Part shown: in pieces, positions 1-9,084 of the stretch
Numbering within the stretch: the stretch's first letter is position 1
Layout: every line of letters begins with the position of its first letter
Source: an uncultured Methylotenera sp.
GTDB taxonomy: Bacteria > Pseudomonadota > Gammaproteobacteria > Burkholderiales > Methylophilaceae
DNA: 64,000 nt
Assembly: GCF_946479685.1 (NCBI RefSeq)
Contig: NZ_CAMLGS010000003.1
Location: forward strand, 1 to 64,000
Direction of reading: 5' to 3'
Notes under the pieces: model-generated
Told to the model about the DNA's origin: nothing
The model's input: the letters and a program-made list of their open reading frames with translations, nothing else
Database searches by the model: none
Program-made: the position numbers and the translations under genes

Positions 1-36
1 CACCTTCTTGCAATTCCCATACTACTTTTTAAGCTG

Positions 37-1236
37 TTACATAATTGTTACATTTGCGAACTTACGCTTACCTACTTGCGCCACTACACTGCTCGCTTTA
101 TTTAACATTAAAGTCTTGTCCGTTACTTTCTCACCATCCAACTTAACGCCACCCTGCTCAATCGCACGGAACGCTTCTGAAGTGCTCGCAACCAAACCAG
201 CTAATTTAAGCAACTGCGCCACACCCACTTGCTCGGCATCAATCGTCACCGCCACTTCAGGCACATCATCAGGGATACCACCTTTTGAGCGCGTTTGGAA
301 ATCAGCCAATGCTTTCTCTGCGTCAGCCTGCGAATGGAAGCGCGCCACAATCTCTTGTGCGAAACGCACTTTAATATCACGCGGGTTGCTACCGGCAGCT
401 ACATCTGCTTTCCATTGTGCAATGGTTTCCAGCGACTCAAATGAAAGCAGCTCTACATAACGCCACATTAATTCATCTGATACTGACATGATTTTAGCGA
501 AGATGGTTTCCGGCGCTTCAGCGATACCTATATAGTTACCTAAAGATTTAGACATTTTATTTACACCATCTAAACCCTCCAGCAATGGCATAGTCAGCAC
601 ACATTGTGGACTTTGCCCCGCCTGCTTCTGCAACTCACGCCCCATCAGCAAGTTAAATTTCTGGTCGGTACCGCCAATCTCAACATCAGCATTTAATGCG
701 ACGGAGTCGTAGCCTTGTAATAAAGGATAGAGAAACTCATGAATAGCAATTGGCTGATTTCCTTTAAATCGCTTAGAGAAATCATCACGCTCCAGCATAC
801 GCGCTACGGTGTGACTGGCTGCCAGCTTAAGCATGCCAGCAGCACCAAGCTCGGTCAGCCACTTAGAGTTGAACACCACTTCGGTTAGCTCAGGCTTCAA
901 TATCTTAAACACTTGCGCGGTATAGGTCTTAGCGTTCTCCTGCACCTGCTCCGCAGTCAACGGCGGACGTGTCGCACTTTTGCCGGTTGGATCACCGATC
1001 ATGCCAGTGAAGTCACCAATCAGGAATAACACCTTATGCCCAAGCTCTTGAAATTGACGCAACTTATTAATAAGCACCGTGTGCCCCAGATGCAAATCTG
1101 GCGCAGTAGGGTCAAAACCTGCCTTAATCTTAAGGGGCTGGCCATTTTTTAGCTTTTCGACCAATTCGGCTTCGATTAGCAGCTCGTCTGCACCGCGTTT
1201 AATCACTGCAAGCTGTTGACTGATTTCAATATTCAC
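37..1236 (-). CDS. tyrS: Tyrosyl-tRNA synthetase
   Basis: Charges tRNA-Tyr with tyrosine in the cytoplasm. The 399-residue protein has the class I signatures HLGH at residues 49-52 and KMSKS at 227-231, and a C-terminal S4-type RNA-binding region from about residue 335 that includes [10 protein letters not shown]. The catalytic domain sequence ([14 protein letters not shown]) resembles the TyrZ-like subgroup rather than classical E. coli TyrS. The start is GTG, preceded by AAGGA nine bases upstream. It diverges from the M23 peptidase gene, and tyrS next to a murein peptidase and anmK is a familiar proteobacterial arrangement. Confidence 0.97.
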   Translation of the reverse strand: MNIEISQQLAVIKRGADELLIEAELVEKLKNGQPLKIKAGFDPTAPDLHLGHTVLINKLRQFQELGHKVLFLIGDFTGMIGDPTGKSATRPPLTAEQVQENAKTYTAQVFKILKPELTEVVFNSKWLTELGAAGMLKLAASHTVARMLERDDFSKRFKGNQPIAIHEFLYPLLQGYDSVALNADVEIGGTDQKFNLLMGRELQKQAGQSPQCVLTMPLLEGLDGVNKMSKSLGNYIGIAEAPETIFAKIMSVSDELMWRYVELLSFESLETIAQWKADVAAGSNPRDIKVRFAQEIVARFHSQADAEKALADFQTRSKGGIPDDVPEVAVTIDAEQVGVAQLLKLAGLVASTSEAFRAIEQGGVKLDGEKVTDKTLMLNKASSVVAQVGKRKFANVTIM

Positions 1237-1297
1237 GTTGTAACGTCCTTAAACTCTATGTATTTTTTACCACTGTTTATTTATACATAGTTTATTT

Positions 1298-1326
1298 GTA
1301 TAAACTCAATTTTCTGTTAGTATCAA
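1298..1326 (-). promoter_or_regulatory. Candidate sigma-70 promoter for tyrS
   Basis: On the minus strand TTGATA and TTATAC are separated by 17 bases, about 60 bases upstream of the tyrS start. An overlapping alternative, TTGAGT with TATAAA at 18 bases, is also present. Seen by eye only. Confidence 0.45.
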
Positions 1327-1356
1327 GAGCTGAAATTATTAAGTAAAGGTTAGCCC

Positions 1357-2739
1357 GTGGATATTAACGAGCCCAATCATCACCAATCACCCCAAAACTC
1401 TATTTTAACGCAAAACGCCAATAAAGCTGAACGCAAGCGACAACGCTTATCAGAGCGCAAATTTAAGCTGCGTTGGGTGCTGGCAATTTCCTGCTTACCA
1501 TTGTTTGGCATTTACACCGCTTTTGGTATTGCACCACAAACCCTAACCTCTAATATTCCGACCTCCATGGTCGTTGAAGAAGTAAGCCTACCGACACTTG
1601 AGCAAGCATCAAACGATGATGCTAATTTAACCGAGAAATTTTGGTATAAAGATTACGTACGCAGGGACGACACACTACAAAGCGTATTAGCCAGAGTTAA
1701 TATCCGCAATCGCGAAGCATTGGAGTTTATCCGCACCGATAGCGTAGCCAGCGAAATTGCGCGCTCTATCATCCCAGGTCGCCAAGTAAAGGCCGAAACC
1801 GATGCGGATGGCAATTTGTTTCATTTTGAATATCAAATCAACGCCGATGCGTTTTTGACCATTACAAAAACTGCTGATGGCTACAGCGCGAAGCAAGATG
1901 ACCGCGTGTTAGAAGTACGCCCGATCTTAAAATCGGCGAAGATTACCAGCTCACTCTTTGGCGCTACAGATGCGGCCAATATTCCAGACAATATCGCGAT
2001 TCAACTCGCAGATATTTTTGAAAGCGAAATCAACTTTCATACCGATTTGCGTCGCGGCGACCACTTCAATGTGATTTATGAGGGCAGCTACGACCAAGGT
2101 GAACTGGTTAAAGTAGGTGAAGTATTGGCAGCAGAGTTTGTGAATGACGGCAAAACTTACCGTGCAGTAGGCTTCCGCGACAGCAACAATCAAATGCAAT
2201 ACTACACCCCTGAAGGCAAGAGCACACACAAGTCGTTCTTACGCTCACCTTTAGAGTTCAGCCGCGTCAGCTCAGGCTTTAGCGTGGCAAGATTCCACCC
2301 TGTACTACAAAGAATGCGCGCGCATAAAGGCGTAGACTTTGCGGCACCTACCGGTACACGCATTAAAGCCTCTGCCGATGCAGTGGTGGATTTTGTAGGG
2401 CAAAAAGGTGGTTACGGCAACGTGATTGTGTTGAAACACGCAAATGGCGTCAGCACTTTATACGGCCATCTATCACGCTTTGCGCCGGAACTACACCGCG
2501 GCGCAAAAATTACTCAAGGCCAGATGATAGGCTTTGTGGGGATGTCAGGCGTGGCCACTGGTCCACATTTGCACTATGAGTTCTTAATCAACGGTCAGCA
2601 CCAAGACCCGATGAAAGTGGCTCTGCCTAAAACCAATATTCTGCAAGGCAGCAGCAAAGCCAAGTTTGAGTCTATCAGCAGCCAAATGACTGCGCAGCTC
2701 AGATTGCTAGGCACCAGTAATATCGCAGCTTTAGAATAA
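1357..2739 (+). CDS. Membrane-anchored M23 family murein endopeptidase
   Basis: Predicted cell-wall hydrolase that cuts peptidoglycan cross-links in the periplasm, as MepM-type enzymes do. The 460-residue protein has a cytoplasmic basic N-terminus, one membrane anchor at about residues 38-60, an OapA/LysM-like middle region, and a C-terminal M23 domain from about residue 310. The zinc site is complete: HKGVD supplies His323 and Asp327, and HLH supplies His404 and His406. GTG is the start, with AAAGG at 1345-1349 at good spacing. anmK follows after 23 bases, so wall cleavage and anhydro-muropeptide recycling appear co-transcribed. Confidence 0.93.
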   Translation: MDINEPNHHQSPQNSILTQNANKAERKRQRLSERKFKLRWVLAISCLPLFGIYTAFGIAPQTLTSNIPTSMVVEEVSLPTLEQASNDDANLTEKFWYKDYVRRDDTLQSVLARVNIRNREALEFIRTDSVASEIARSIIPGRQVKAETDADGNLFHFEYQINADAFLTITKTADGYSAKQDDRVLEVRPILKSAKITSSLFGATDAANIPDNIAIQLADIFESEINFHTDLRRGDHFNVIYEGSYDQGELVKVGEVLAAEFVNDGKTYRAVGFRDSNNQMQYYTPEGKSTHKSFLRSPLEFSRVSSGFSVARFHPVLQRMRAHKGVDFAAPTGTRIKASADAVVDFVGQKGGYGNVIVLKHANGVSTLYGHLSRFAPELHRGAKITQGQMIGFVGMSGVATGPHLHYEFLINGQHQDPMKVALPKTNILQGSSKAKFESISSQMTAQLRLLGTSNIAALE

Positions 2740-2762
2740 CTCAGTAACACCAACCCTCCATC

Positions 2763-3863
2763 ATGGCTAGCGCGTTTTTTATCGGCTTAATGTCGGGCAC
2801 TAGCCTAGATGGGGTGGACGCTGCCTTGGTAACGTTCAACCAAGCACAGCAGCCACAACTGCTGAAAACACATTTTGTGACTTACCCTGCAGAGCTGCGC
2901 ACGCAAATTCTCGCATTACAGCACCCCACCGCAAACGAACTGGAAACAACTGCACTCATGGACAATACCCTTGCCATGCTATATGCAGATGCAGTAAACG
3001 CCTTACTTGCCAGTGCGCAATTAGCACCCAGCGCCATTACGGCAATAGGCTGCCACGGTCAAACCATCAGACACCGCCCCGAACTCGGCTTTACCATGCA
3101 AATTGGTAATGCCGCGCTACTCAGTGAACTCACCGGTATAACGGTAGTAAGCGACTTTAGAAGCAGAGATATTGCTGCCGGTGGCCAAGGCGCACCTTTA
3201 GTCCCGGCGTTTCATCGGGATGTGTTTGGCAGCAACACTCATAATCGCGCCATTATCAATATCGGCGGCATCGCTAATATTACTTATTTGAGCACGGATG
3301 GCGATGTGTTTGGCTTTGATTCGGGCCCAGGCAACATGCTGCTAGACGCCTGGATTAAACAACATTTAGATTTAGACTATGACGCAGACGGACAATGGGC
3401 CAGCACCGGCAACACGATTGAGCCCTTGCTCGCAGCCATGCTAAATGAGCCTTACTTCACAATGGCGCCACCGAAGAGCACTGGTCGTGATTTATTCAAC
3501 ACAACTTGGCTCAATCAACATCTAAACCATGTCCACTATGCAGCCCACGATGTTGCACGCACACTAGTAGCCTTAAGCGCACACTCTATCGTCGATGCCG
3601 TGCATCGATATTGCGGCCAGGTAGATGAAATATATTTATGTGGTGGCGGCGCTAAAAACAAACTACTGCAAAGCGAATTACAAACGTTGATGAGCAGCAC
3701 TCCTATCGCCACCACAGAACAACTAGGCATGGGCGTAGATTGGGTAGAAGCGATTGCTTTTGCTTGGTTAGCCAAGCAATGCATAAGCAAGCAAACAGCA
3801 AACCTACCAGAAGTCACCGGCGCTCAAGGCCTACGCATTTTAGGCGCCATTTACCAAGCTTAG
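2763..3863 (+). CDS. anmK: Anhydro-N-acetylmuramic acid kinase
   Basis: Phosphorylates and opens 1,6-anhydro-MurNAc to MurNAc-6-phosphate, recovering muropeptides released during wall turnover. The N-terminal nucleotide-binding loop LMSGTSLDGVDAAL is intact at residues 9-22. The sugar-kinase-like motifs GCHGQT, IGGIANIT and GFDSGPGN follow in order, with CGGGAKN near residue 294. At 366 residues the length is normal for the family. It follows the M23 peptidase closely in the same orientation, which fits a shared role in peptidoglycan recycling. Confidence 0.96.
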   Translation: MASAFFIGLMSGTSLDGVDAALVTFNQAQQPQLLKTHFVTYPAELRTQILALQHPTANELETTALMDNTLAMLYADAVNALLASAQLAPSAITAIGCHGQTIRHRPELGFTMQIGNAALLSELTGITVVSDFRSRDIAAGGQGAPLVPAFHRDVFGSNTHNRAIINIGGIANITYLSTDGDVFGFDSGPGNMLLDAWIKQHLDLDYDADGQWASTGNTIEPLLAAMLNEPYFTMAPPKSTGRDLFNTTWLNQHLNHVHYAAHDVARTLVALSAHSIVDAVHRYCGQVDEIYLCGGGAKNKLLQSELQTLMSSTPIATTEQLGMGVDWVEAIAFAWLAKQCISKQTANLPEVTGAQGLRILGAIYQA

Positions 3864-3939
3864 TAAGTTATTAACATTCATCTGCTCGCCTTGATAAAGT
3901 ATAATCACAGTAAATGATGATTAGAACTGCAAAAACACC

Positions 3940-5238
3940 ATGAAAAACAACACTAGTACCGCAACCCTCAGCTTTGAAAATGGTAAGTCACCGATTGAAT
4001 TACCAATGCTTTCCGGATCATTGGGCAATGATGTGATTGACATCCGCAGCTTAGGCAAACACGGCGTATACACCTACGACCCTGGCTTTATGTCTACCGC
4101 AGCGTGTAATTCCAACATTACTTATATTGATGGCGAACAAGGCTTACTGTACCACCGTGGCTACCCAATTGAAGAATTGGCTGAGCACTGTGACTACTTA
4201 GAAGTTGCTTACTTGCTGATGCACGGCGAGTTGCCGAACGCGGCTGAGAAACAGCAGTTTACCGACACCATCACCGGCAGCACCATGCTGCATGATCAGC
4301 TTAGCAATATTTTCCGTGGTTTTAGACGTGACGCACACCCGATGGCGGTAATGGTAGGTGTAGTGGGTTCACTGTCAGCGTTCTACTTTGACTCCATGGA
4401 TATTCTTAACCCTAAACATCGTGAGATATCTGCACACCGCCTACTGGCTAAAGTGCCGACCATTGCGGCCTGGAGCTACAAGTACAATATAGGCCAGCCA
4501 TTTATGTACCCGCAGAATCATTTGAATTATGCGGAAAACTTTATGTACATGATGTTTGCCACCCCATGTGAGCAATATGTACCTAACCCGGTACTGGCTA
4601 AAGCATTCGAGCGCATTTTAATCTTGCACGCAGACCATGAGCAAAACGCATCAACATCGACTGTGCGCCTAGTTGGCTCTAGCGGCGCCAACCCGTTCGC
4701 ATGTATCTCTGCAGGTATTGCGTCACTATGGGGCCCTGCACACGGCGGCGCTAACGAAGCCACGTTGAATATGCTGGAAGAAATTGGCGACGTTTCACGT
4801 ATCGGCGAATTTATTAACCGCGCAAAAGATAAGACAGACAGCTTCCGACTGATGGGCTTTGGTCACCGCGTTTACCGCAACATGGATCCAAGAGCAGCCA
4901 TCATGAGAAAGACCTGTCATGAAGTGCTAGATGTATTGGGCCTTAATAATGACCCTATGTTCAAACTGGCACTAGCACTAGAGAAAATCGCTCTGGAAGA
5001 CGAATACTTTGTGTCTCGTAAACTTTACCCTAACGTAGACTTCTACAGCGGTATCGTTATGCGTGCGATGGGCATCCCTAACAGCATGTTTACCGCTATC
5101 TTTGCGCTGGCCAGAACCGCAGGCTGGATTGCTCAGTGGTCTGAAATGCATTCTGACCCAGAAGCTAAAATTGGCAGACCTCGCCAGCTTTACACCGGCT
5201 CGGCAAAACGCCCATTTGTGGAATTGAATAAGAGATAG
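3940..5238 (+). CDS. gltA: Citrate synthase (type II)
   Basis: Condenses oxaloacetate and acetyl-CoA to citrate at the entry of the TCA cycle. The 432-residue protein has the N-terminal extension of the hexameric, NADH-sensitive gram-negative type. The catalytic triad is visible: His268 in [10 protein letters not shown], His309 in [14 protein letters not shown] and Asp367 in YPNVDFYSG. The gene stands alone between anmK and a strong hairpin terminator. In obligate methylotrophs of this family the TCA cycle is often incomplete, so citrate synthase may serve mainly biosynthesis; that is inference and cannot be read here. Confidence 0.97.
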   Translation: MKNNTSTATLSFENGKSPIELPMLSGSLGNDVIDIRSLGKHGVYTYDPGFMSTAACNSNITYIDGEQGLLYHRGYPIEELAEHCDYLEVAYLLMHGELPNAAEKQQFTDTITGSTMLHDQLSNIFRGFRRDAHPMAVMVGVVGSLSAFYFDSMDILNPKHREISAHRLLAKVPTIAAWSYKYNIGQPFMYPQNHLNYAENFMYMMFATPCEQYVPNPVLAKAFERILILHADHEQNASTSTVRLVGSSGANPFACISAGIASLWGPAHGGANEATLNMLEEIGDVSRIGEFINRAKDKTDSFRLMGFGHRVYRNMDPRAAIMRKTCHEVLDVLGLNNDPMFKLALALEKIALEDEYFVSRKLYPNVDFYSGIVMRAMGIPNSMFTAIFALARTAGWIAQWSEMHSDPEAKIGRPRQLYTGSAKRPFVELNKR

Positions 5239-5309
5239 TCAGTGGCTCTAGGTGAGCTTAGAGTCATCCAGCTCCATTTAGTCAATGCGCGCACATTGAC
5301 GCGACAATA

Positions 5310-5363
5310 AAAAACACGCTTGGTTATCAGATGCTCAGCACCTGACAACACAAGCGTGTTTTT
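5310..5363. terminator. Bidirectional terminator between gltA and erpA
   Basis: A 13-base arm (5310-5322, AAAAACACGCTTG) is perfectly complementary to 5351-5363. The loop contains a further imperfect pairing, GTTATCAG with CTGACAAC. The A-run on one side and T-run on the other let it act for both converging genes. Confidence 0.85.
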
Positions 5364-5409
5364 GTAAGTTTAGTTAAGGCTAAGCTAAATCTTAAACTGA
5401 GGCCAAACC

Positions 5410-5775
5410 CTAAACTGAGAAAGATGAACCACAACCACAAGTTGTTTGTGCATTTGGGTTACGAATCACAAATTGTGAACCCTGCAAGCTGTCTTGGTAA
5501 TCAATCTCAGCGCCCATCAAGTATTGCAAGCTCATAGGATCAATCAATAAAGTCACGGTGTCTTTTTGCACTTGCGTGTCGTCATCGTTCACTTCTTCTT
5601 CAAACGTAAAGCCGTATTGGAAGCCTGAACAACCGCCGCCGCTTACAAAAACACGTAACTTAAGATCTGGCGAACCCTCTTCTTCAATTAACTCTTTTAC
5701 CTTTTTAGCCGCATTATCGGTAAAAACTAAAGGTGAAGGAATGTCTAATTCCTGAACTTCTGCAACTGTACTCAT
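5410..5775 (-). CDS. erpA: Iron-sulfur insertion protein ErpA (A-type carrier)
   Basis: A-type carrier that delivers Fe-S clusters to apoproteins. The HesB/IscA fold is evident, and the three ligating cysteines are present: Cys49 in [12 protein letters not shown], and Cys113 and Cys115 in [11 protein letters not shown] at the extreme C-terminus. At 121 residues it is normal for ErpA. The location outside an isc operon and next to argC and a bactofilin gene supports ErpA rather than IscA. A shared transcript with the bactofilin gene upstream is possible, since they are 90 bases apart. Confidence 0.92.
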   Translation of the reverse strand: MSTVAEVQELDIPSPLVFTDNAAKKVKELIEEEGSPDLKLRVFVSGGGCSGFQYGFTFEEEVNDDDTQVQKDTVTLLIDPMSLQYLMGAEIDYQDSLQGSQFVIRNPNAQTTCGCGSSFSV

Positions 5776-5865
5776 GGTGTACTCCTAAAATTTCAATTAA
5801 ATATTCTTTACTAATATGCGACCTAACGCACTGAATTTCAATAGCAAAAGCCTACAAATACCAGC

Positions 5866-6237
5866 TTAATCTGCACTATCATCCAAATAAACTAACTTTC
5901 CCTCGATTACCGCACCGGTGTGCATCTCCAAGGTGTTGTAATAAACATCACCAGTCACACGCGCTTTAGTTTGCAGCTCGATAAACTGCGCAGCTTTCAC
6001 CGGACCAACCACAGTACCGTTCACCACCATCTTAGATGCAGTAATTGCACCTTCAATACGGCCTAACTCACTAAGTATTAGTGTGCTTGGCTGGTCATTA
6101 GGTTCAGTCACAGCACCAATGACTGTGCCATCGATACGCAAACCACCTGCAAAATGGATATTACCTTCAATCCTAGTGCCCACGCCTATCAAGGTGTCTA
6201 TGGTATTCTGCACGCGGTTACTTTTTTTAAAAAACAT
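5866..6237 (-). CDS. Bactofilin family cytoskeletal protein
   Basis: Bactofilins polymerise into nucleotide-independent filaments that position wall-modifying enzymes and other cell-envelope factors. The 123-residue protein is nearly all right-handed beta-helix repeat: GNIHFAGGLRIDGTVIGAV, then GRIEGAITASKMVVNGTVVGPV, and ARVTGDVYYNTLEMHTGAVIEGKL. This is the DUF583 pattern, with short flexible ends. The start has AGAGGA six bases upstream. It lies just downstream of a membrane coiled-coil protein that may be its partner; in other betaproteobacteria these two genes are neighbours as far as I recall. Confidence 0.9.
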   Translation of the reverse strand: MFFKKSNRVQNTIDTLIGVGTRIEGNIHFAGGLRIDGTVIGAVTEPNDQPSTLILSELGRIEGAITASKMVVNGTVVGPVKAAQFIELQTKARVTGDVYYNTLEMHTGAVIEGKLVYLDDSAD

Positions 6238-6314
6238 CGTAAATCCTCTAAACTTTGATAGCTAACTCATTCATAGACTACTACGCATGGTACTGCCATA
6301 AAAAGTAAGTACGA

Positions 6315-6665
6315 TTACCTTTTACTATTGGTCATATTCTTATAAAAAGCTAAATCCTCTTTAATATGAATATTCTCATCCTGCACTTCGCGCAGCTCTT
6401 TAGTTAAAACGCTCTGTGCGGCCTGTTCTATCTGTAACTGCCGCTCTACCTGTATCACTTTAGTATTCAAGGCCTGGTTATCCAGCATCGTCTGGCGCAA
6501 GCTTTCGTTGCCAGTAGCATATTGCCAATAGGCAGCAGCATAGCCCAAACCCACAAACACAAAGGCAGCACTGGTCTGAAAATACCAGGGGCGCTTAGAA
6601 CGCACCGCCACCTGCTTGGCAGTTAACCCAAAATGACGGCGAATTCTACGGCGTACTGGCTTCAT
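6315..6665 (-). CDS. Small membrane-anchored coiled-coil protein (DUF6776-like)
   Basis: A 116-residue protein with a very basic N-terminus (KPVRRRIRRHFG), one membrane segment at about residues 32-48, and a coiled-coil from about residue 55 to 110. The ending, KEDLAFYKNM, resembles the middle of a betaproteobacterial membrane-protein family that I remember as DUF6776, whose members are usually about twice as long. If so, this one lacks the C-terminal half. Only 77 bases separate its stop from the bactofilin start, so no missing piece lies downstream. Function is unknown; an envelope scaffold working with the bactofilin is a guess. Confidence 0.7.
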   Translation of the reverse strand: MKPVRRRIRRHFGLTAKQVAVRSKRPWYFQTSAAFVFVGLGYAAAYWQYATGNESLRQTMLDNQALNTKVIQVERQLQIEQAAQSVLTKELREVQDENIHIKEDLAFYKNMTNSKR

Positions 6666-6681
6666 TTAACGCTTCATTTAA

Positions 6682-7734
6682 CTATGGCAGCAACGGCAAC
6701 ACTTCTAAACCGCTACGCTCATCAAAGCCAAACATGATATTCATATTTTGCACAGCTTGGCCAGCCGCCCCTTTTACCAAGTTATCTTGCACCACCACCA
6801 AGGTTAAATAACCCGCAGCCGGCTGCTTATGCAAGGCGATACGCAACTGATTAGAGCCGCGTACTGAACGCGTTTCTGGCAATGCGCCGGCTGGCATTAC
6901 ATCCACAAAGCGCTCATGCTGATAGCGCTCCTCGTATAAGGCCTGTAAGTCTACAGTTTTAGCAGCATCAGTAAGCTTAACGTAAATGGTAGACAACATA
7001 CCGCGTATCATCGGGATCAGATGCGGTACAAAAATAAACTGCATATCGACATTAGCCAACTGCGTAAGCTGCGCATGAATCTCCGGATGATGGCGATGTC
7101 CCGCTACCCCATAGGCCTTCATGCTATCGCTAGACTCTGCAAACAAGGTTGCAACTTCAGCTTTTCTACCTGCACCAGATACGCCAGACTTAGCATCGGC
7201 CACAATTGGTGCAGAATAATCAATATAACCCTTTTCCAGCAAAGGTGCTAAACCTAACAACACAGTGGTTGGGTAACAACCTGGGTTACCAATTACCTTG
7301 GCTGATTTAATCTGTTCGCGATTAAGCTCAGGGATTCCATACACGGCATCGCGCAATATATCAGGGCAGCTATGCGGCATTTTGTACCATTTTTCAAACA
7401 CCGCGGTATCTTGCAAACGGAAGTCTGCCGCCAGGTCGATCACCTTAACATCGGCATCCAGCAGTGCCTGTGCCTGACTCATGGCCACACCATGTGGCGT
7501 AGCAAAGAACACCACATCGCACGCTGTTAAATTAGCCGTAGCCGGATCAGAGAATGCCAAATCAATATAGCCACGTAAGTTAGGGAACATATCAGCAACG
7601 CGCAAACCTGCATCACCGCGCGAGGTAATCGCCGTTAACTCCACATTAGGGTGCAGCGCCAACAGACGCAACAACTCAACACCGGTATAGCCAGTGCCGC
7701 CAACAATCCCTACTTTAATCTTTTTCGATGCCAT
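6682..7734 (-). CDS. argC: N-acetyl-gamma-glutamyl-phosphate reductase
   Basis: NADPH-dependent third step of arginine biosynthesis, reducing N-acetylglutamyl phosphate to the semialdehyde. Rossmann motif [18 protein letters not shown] is at the N-terminus. The catalytic cysteine sits in GNPGCYPT (Cys153 from this start), and the C-terminal substrate-binding part is complete. An ATG at 7749 in the same frame would add five residues; I prefer the ATG at 7734 because the family normally starts only a few residues before KVGIVGG. Neither has a strong ribosome site. argH, the last step, is at about 33-34 kb in the window. Confidence 0.95.
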   Translation of the reverse strand: MASKKIKVGIVGGTGYTGVELLRLLALHPNVELTAITSRGDAGLRVADMFPNLRGYIDLAFSDPATANLTACDVVFFATPHGVAMSQAQALLDADVKVIDLAADFRLQDTAVFEKWYKMPHSCPDILRDAVYGIPELNREQIKSAKVIGNPGCYPTTVLLGLAPLLEKGYIDYSAPIVADAKSGVSGAGRKAEVATLFAESSDSMKAYGVAGHRHHPEIHAQLTQLANVDMQFIFVPHLIPMIRGMLSTIYVKLTDAAKTVDLQALYEERYQHERFVDVMPAGALPETRSVRGSNQLRIALHKQPAAGYLTLVVVQDNLVKGAAGQAVQNMNIMFGFDERSGLEVLPLLP

Positions 7735-7794
7735 GTTGTTTATATGCAATTACCATTAATTTATTTATTAAGTGTTCTGATTATAAGCGCACTA

Positions 7795-7822
7795 TTTATA
7801 AGCGCCTATGATTTTCATTCAA
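7795..7822 (-). promoter_or_regulatory. Candidate sigma-70 promoter for argC
   Basis: On the minus strand TTGAAT and TATAAA are 16 bases apart, about 60 bases upstream of the preferred argC start. The -35 box falls inside the first unit of the tandem repeat at 7811-7861. Confidence 0.45.
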
Positions 7823-7861
7823 TAAAGGTTTTTCACCCAATAAAGATTTTCATCCAATAAA
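7811..7861. repeat. Three tandem copies of a 16-18 base AT-rich unit
   Basis: Copy 1 ATTTTCATTCAATAAAGG (7811-7828), copy 2 TTTTTCACCCAATAAAG (7829-7845) and copy 3 ATTTTCATCCAATAAA (7846-7861). The array lies between the rpsI terminator and argC and carries the candidate argC -35 box. It could be a slippage product or a repeated binding site. Confidence 0.7.
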
Positions 7862-7885
7862 AAAGGCCGCCAAAGCGACCTTTTT
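7859..7885 (-). terminator. Rho-independent terminator of rplM-rpsI
   Basis: On the minus strand GGTCGC pairs with GCGGCC (one G-U pair) around a TTTG loop, followed by a run of six T. It starts about 30 bases after the rpsI stop. Confidence 0.85.
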
Positions 7886-7916
7886 CATATCCAACCGCTG
7901 AATAGCGTTTAACGTA

Positions 7917-8309
7917 TTAGCGTTTAGAGAATTGTTTACGGCGACGTGCTTTGCGTAGACCAACTTTTTTACGCTCAACTTCACGTGCATCACGTGTTAC
8001 ATAACCAGCATTTGACAATGCACTTTTCAGTGTCGCATCAAAGTCGATCAAAGCACGTGTGATACCGTGACGAACTGCACCAGCTTGGCCAGACTCACCG
8101 CCACCGATCACGTTAACCATGATGTCGAAGCTAGCTGTGTTGTTTGTTAACTCTAAAGGTTGACGCAAAATCATGCGTGATGTCACGCGTGAGAAATACT
8201 CATCAACTGGCTTGTCATTAACAATGATGTTGCCTTTACCTGATTTCAAGAATACGCGCGCTACAGAGCTTTTGCGGCGGCCCGTACCATAGTTATATTT
8301 ACCGATCAT
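7917..8309 (-). CDS. rpsI: 30S ribosomal protein S9
   Basis: Small-subunit protein whose C-terminal tail reaches the P-site tRNA. The 130-residue sequence begins [20 protein letters not shown] and ends in the conserved basic tail [12 protein letters not shown], both diagnostic. It lies nine bases downstream of rplM, the universal bacterial pairing, and is followed by a clear terminator. Confidence 0.99.
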   Translation of the reverse strand: MIGKYNYGTGRRKSSVARVFLKSGKGNIIVNDKPVDEYFSRVTSRMILRQPLELTNNTASFDIMVNVIGGGESGQAGAVRHGITRALIDFDATLKSALSNAGYVTRDAREVERKKVGLRKARRRKQFSKR

Positions 8310-8318
8310 TTTTTATCC

Positions 8319-8747
8319 TTAGATGGTCAATGGTTGCGGTTGTTGTGCCGCATGGTCATGCTCGCTACCTGCATAAACCTTCATTTTTTTGATCATTGCA
8401 TAGCCTAAAGGACCTTTAGGCAACATGCCTTTAACCGCTTTTTCTAAAGCGCGACCTGGGAAACGATCTTGCATTTTAGAGAATGTAGTTGTTGTGATAC
8501 CGCCTGGATAGCCAGAGTGACGGTGATAAAGTTTATCATCCGCTTTGTTACCAGTTACGATTAATTTGTCGGCATTAATAACAACTATATAATCACCTGT
8601 ATCAACATGAGGCGTATAAATTGTTTTATGTTTGCCGCGTAAACGGTGTGCAACTGCGCTAGCTAAACGGCCTAGCACTAGGTCTGTGGCATCAACCACA
8701 AACCAATCGCGCTTCACTTCGTGTGATTTTGCTGAAAAGGTTTTCAT
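8319..8747 (-). CDS. rplM: 50S ribosomal protein L13
   Basis: Early-assembling large-subunit protein. The 142-residue protein opens with [20 protein letters not shown] and contains the conserved [16 protein letters not shown] and [11 protein letters not shown] segments. It is the first gene of the rplM-rpsI operon, with a strong promoter candidate 40-70 bases upstream of its start. Confidence 0.99.
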   Translation of the reverse strand: MKTFSAKSHEVKRDWFVVDATDLVLGRLASAVAHRLRGKHKTIYTPHVDTGDYIVVINADKLIVTGNKADDKLYHRHSGYPGGITTTTFSKMQDRFPGRALEKAVKGMLPKGPLGYAMIKKMKVYAGSEHDHAAQQPQPLTI

Positions 8748-8787
8748 CGTGTTACCAATACTGTGAGCTAAAAAAATTAAGAGGCGG

Positions 8788-8817
8788 ATTTTATGCTAAA
8801 TAAATATGTCTTGTCAA
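8788..8817 (-). promoter_or_regulatory. Strong sigma-70 promoter for rplM-rpsI
   Basis: On the minus strand a perfect TTGACA (8812-8817) is followed after 18 bases by TAAAAT (8788-8793), leaving a leader of about 35 bases before rplM. It lies in the 337-base gap 8748-9084. Apart from this promoter and the sigma-54-like site for the divergent gene, I see only AT-rich sequence in that gap. Confidence 0.75.
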
Positions 8818-8938
8818 ACAGTATTATACTGTTCGCTCAATATTTTTAAGTTTATTGTCGACTGACAATAATATGTTTAGCGCTATATCAAACAACTCGC
8901 GTCCATATATTGCTTGATATTCATACCTAACACTTAAG

Positions 8939-8955
8939 TTGGCATGAGTTGTGCT
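8939..8955 (+). promoter_or_regulatory. Possible sigma-54 promoter for the FimV-like gene
   Basis: TTGGCATGAGTTGTGCT keeps the diagnostic GG and GC exactly ten bases apart and differs from the usual TTGGCAC-N5-TTGCT pattern at two positions. It lies about 130 bases upstream of the FimV-like start. Sigma-54 control of pilus genes is common, but this site is imperfect. Confidence 0.35.
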
Positions 8956-9084
8956 TTTTGCTATGGTAGTGTTACATTGCTTTATAAGCGTGTCACCATA
9001 GGTAGGTCAGCACAAACGAGATTCTAACAGACCGGCTTAACAATGCAATAAAAATTAGCATAACAATTTGAAAACAAACATATT

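Noticed and set aside
8..460. 150-codon plus-strand frame over the tyrS 3' end
   Set aside because: Mirror of conserved tyrS codons; no start signal and Ser/Ala/Thr-rich composition.
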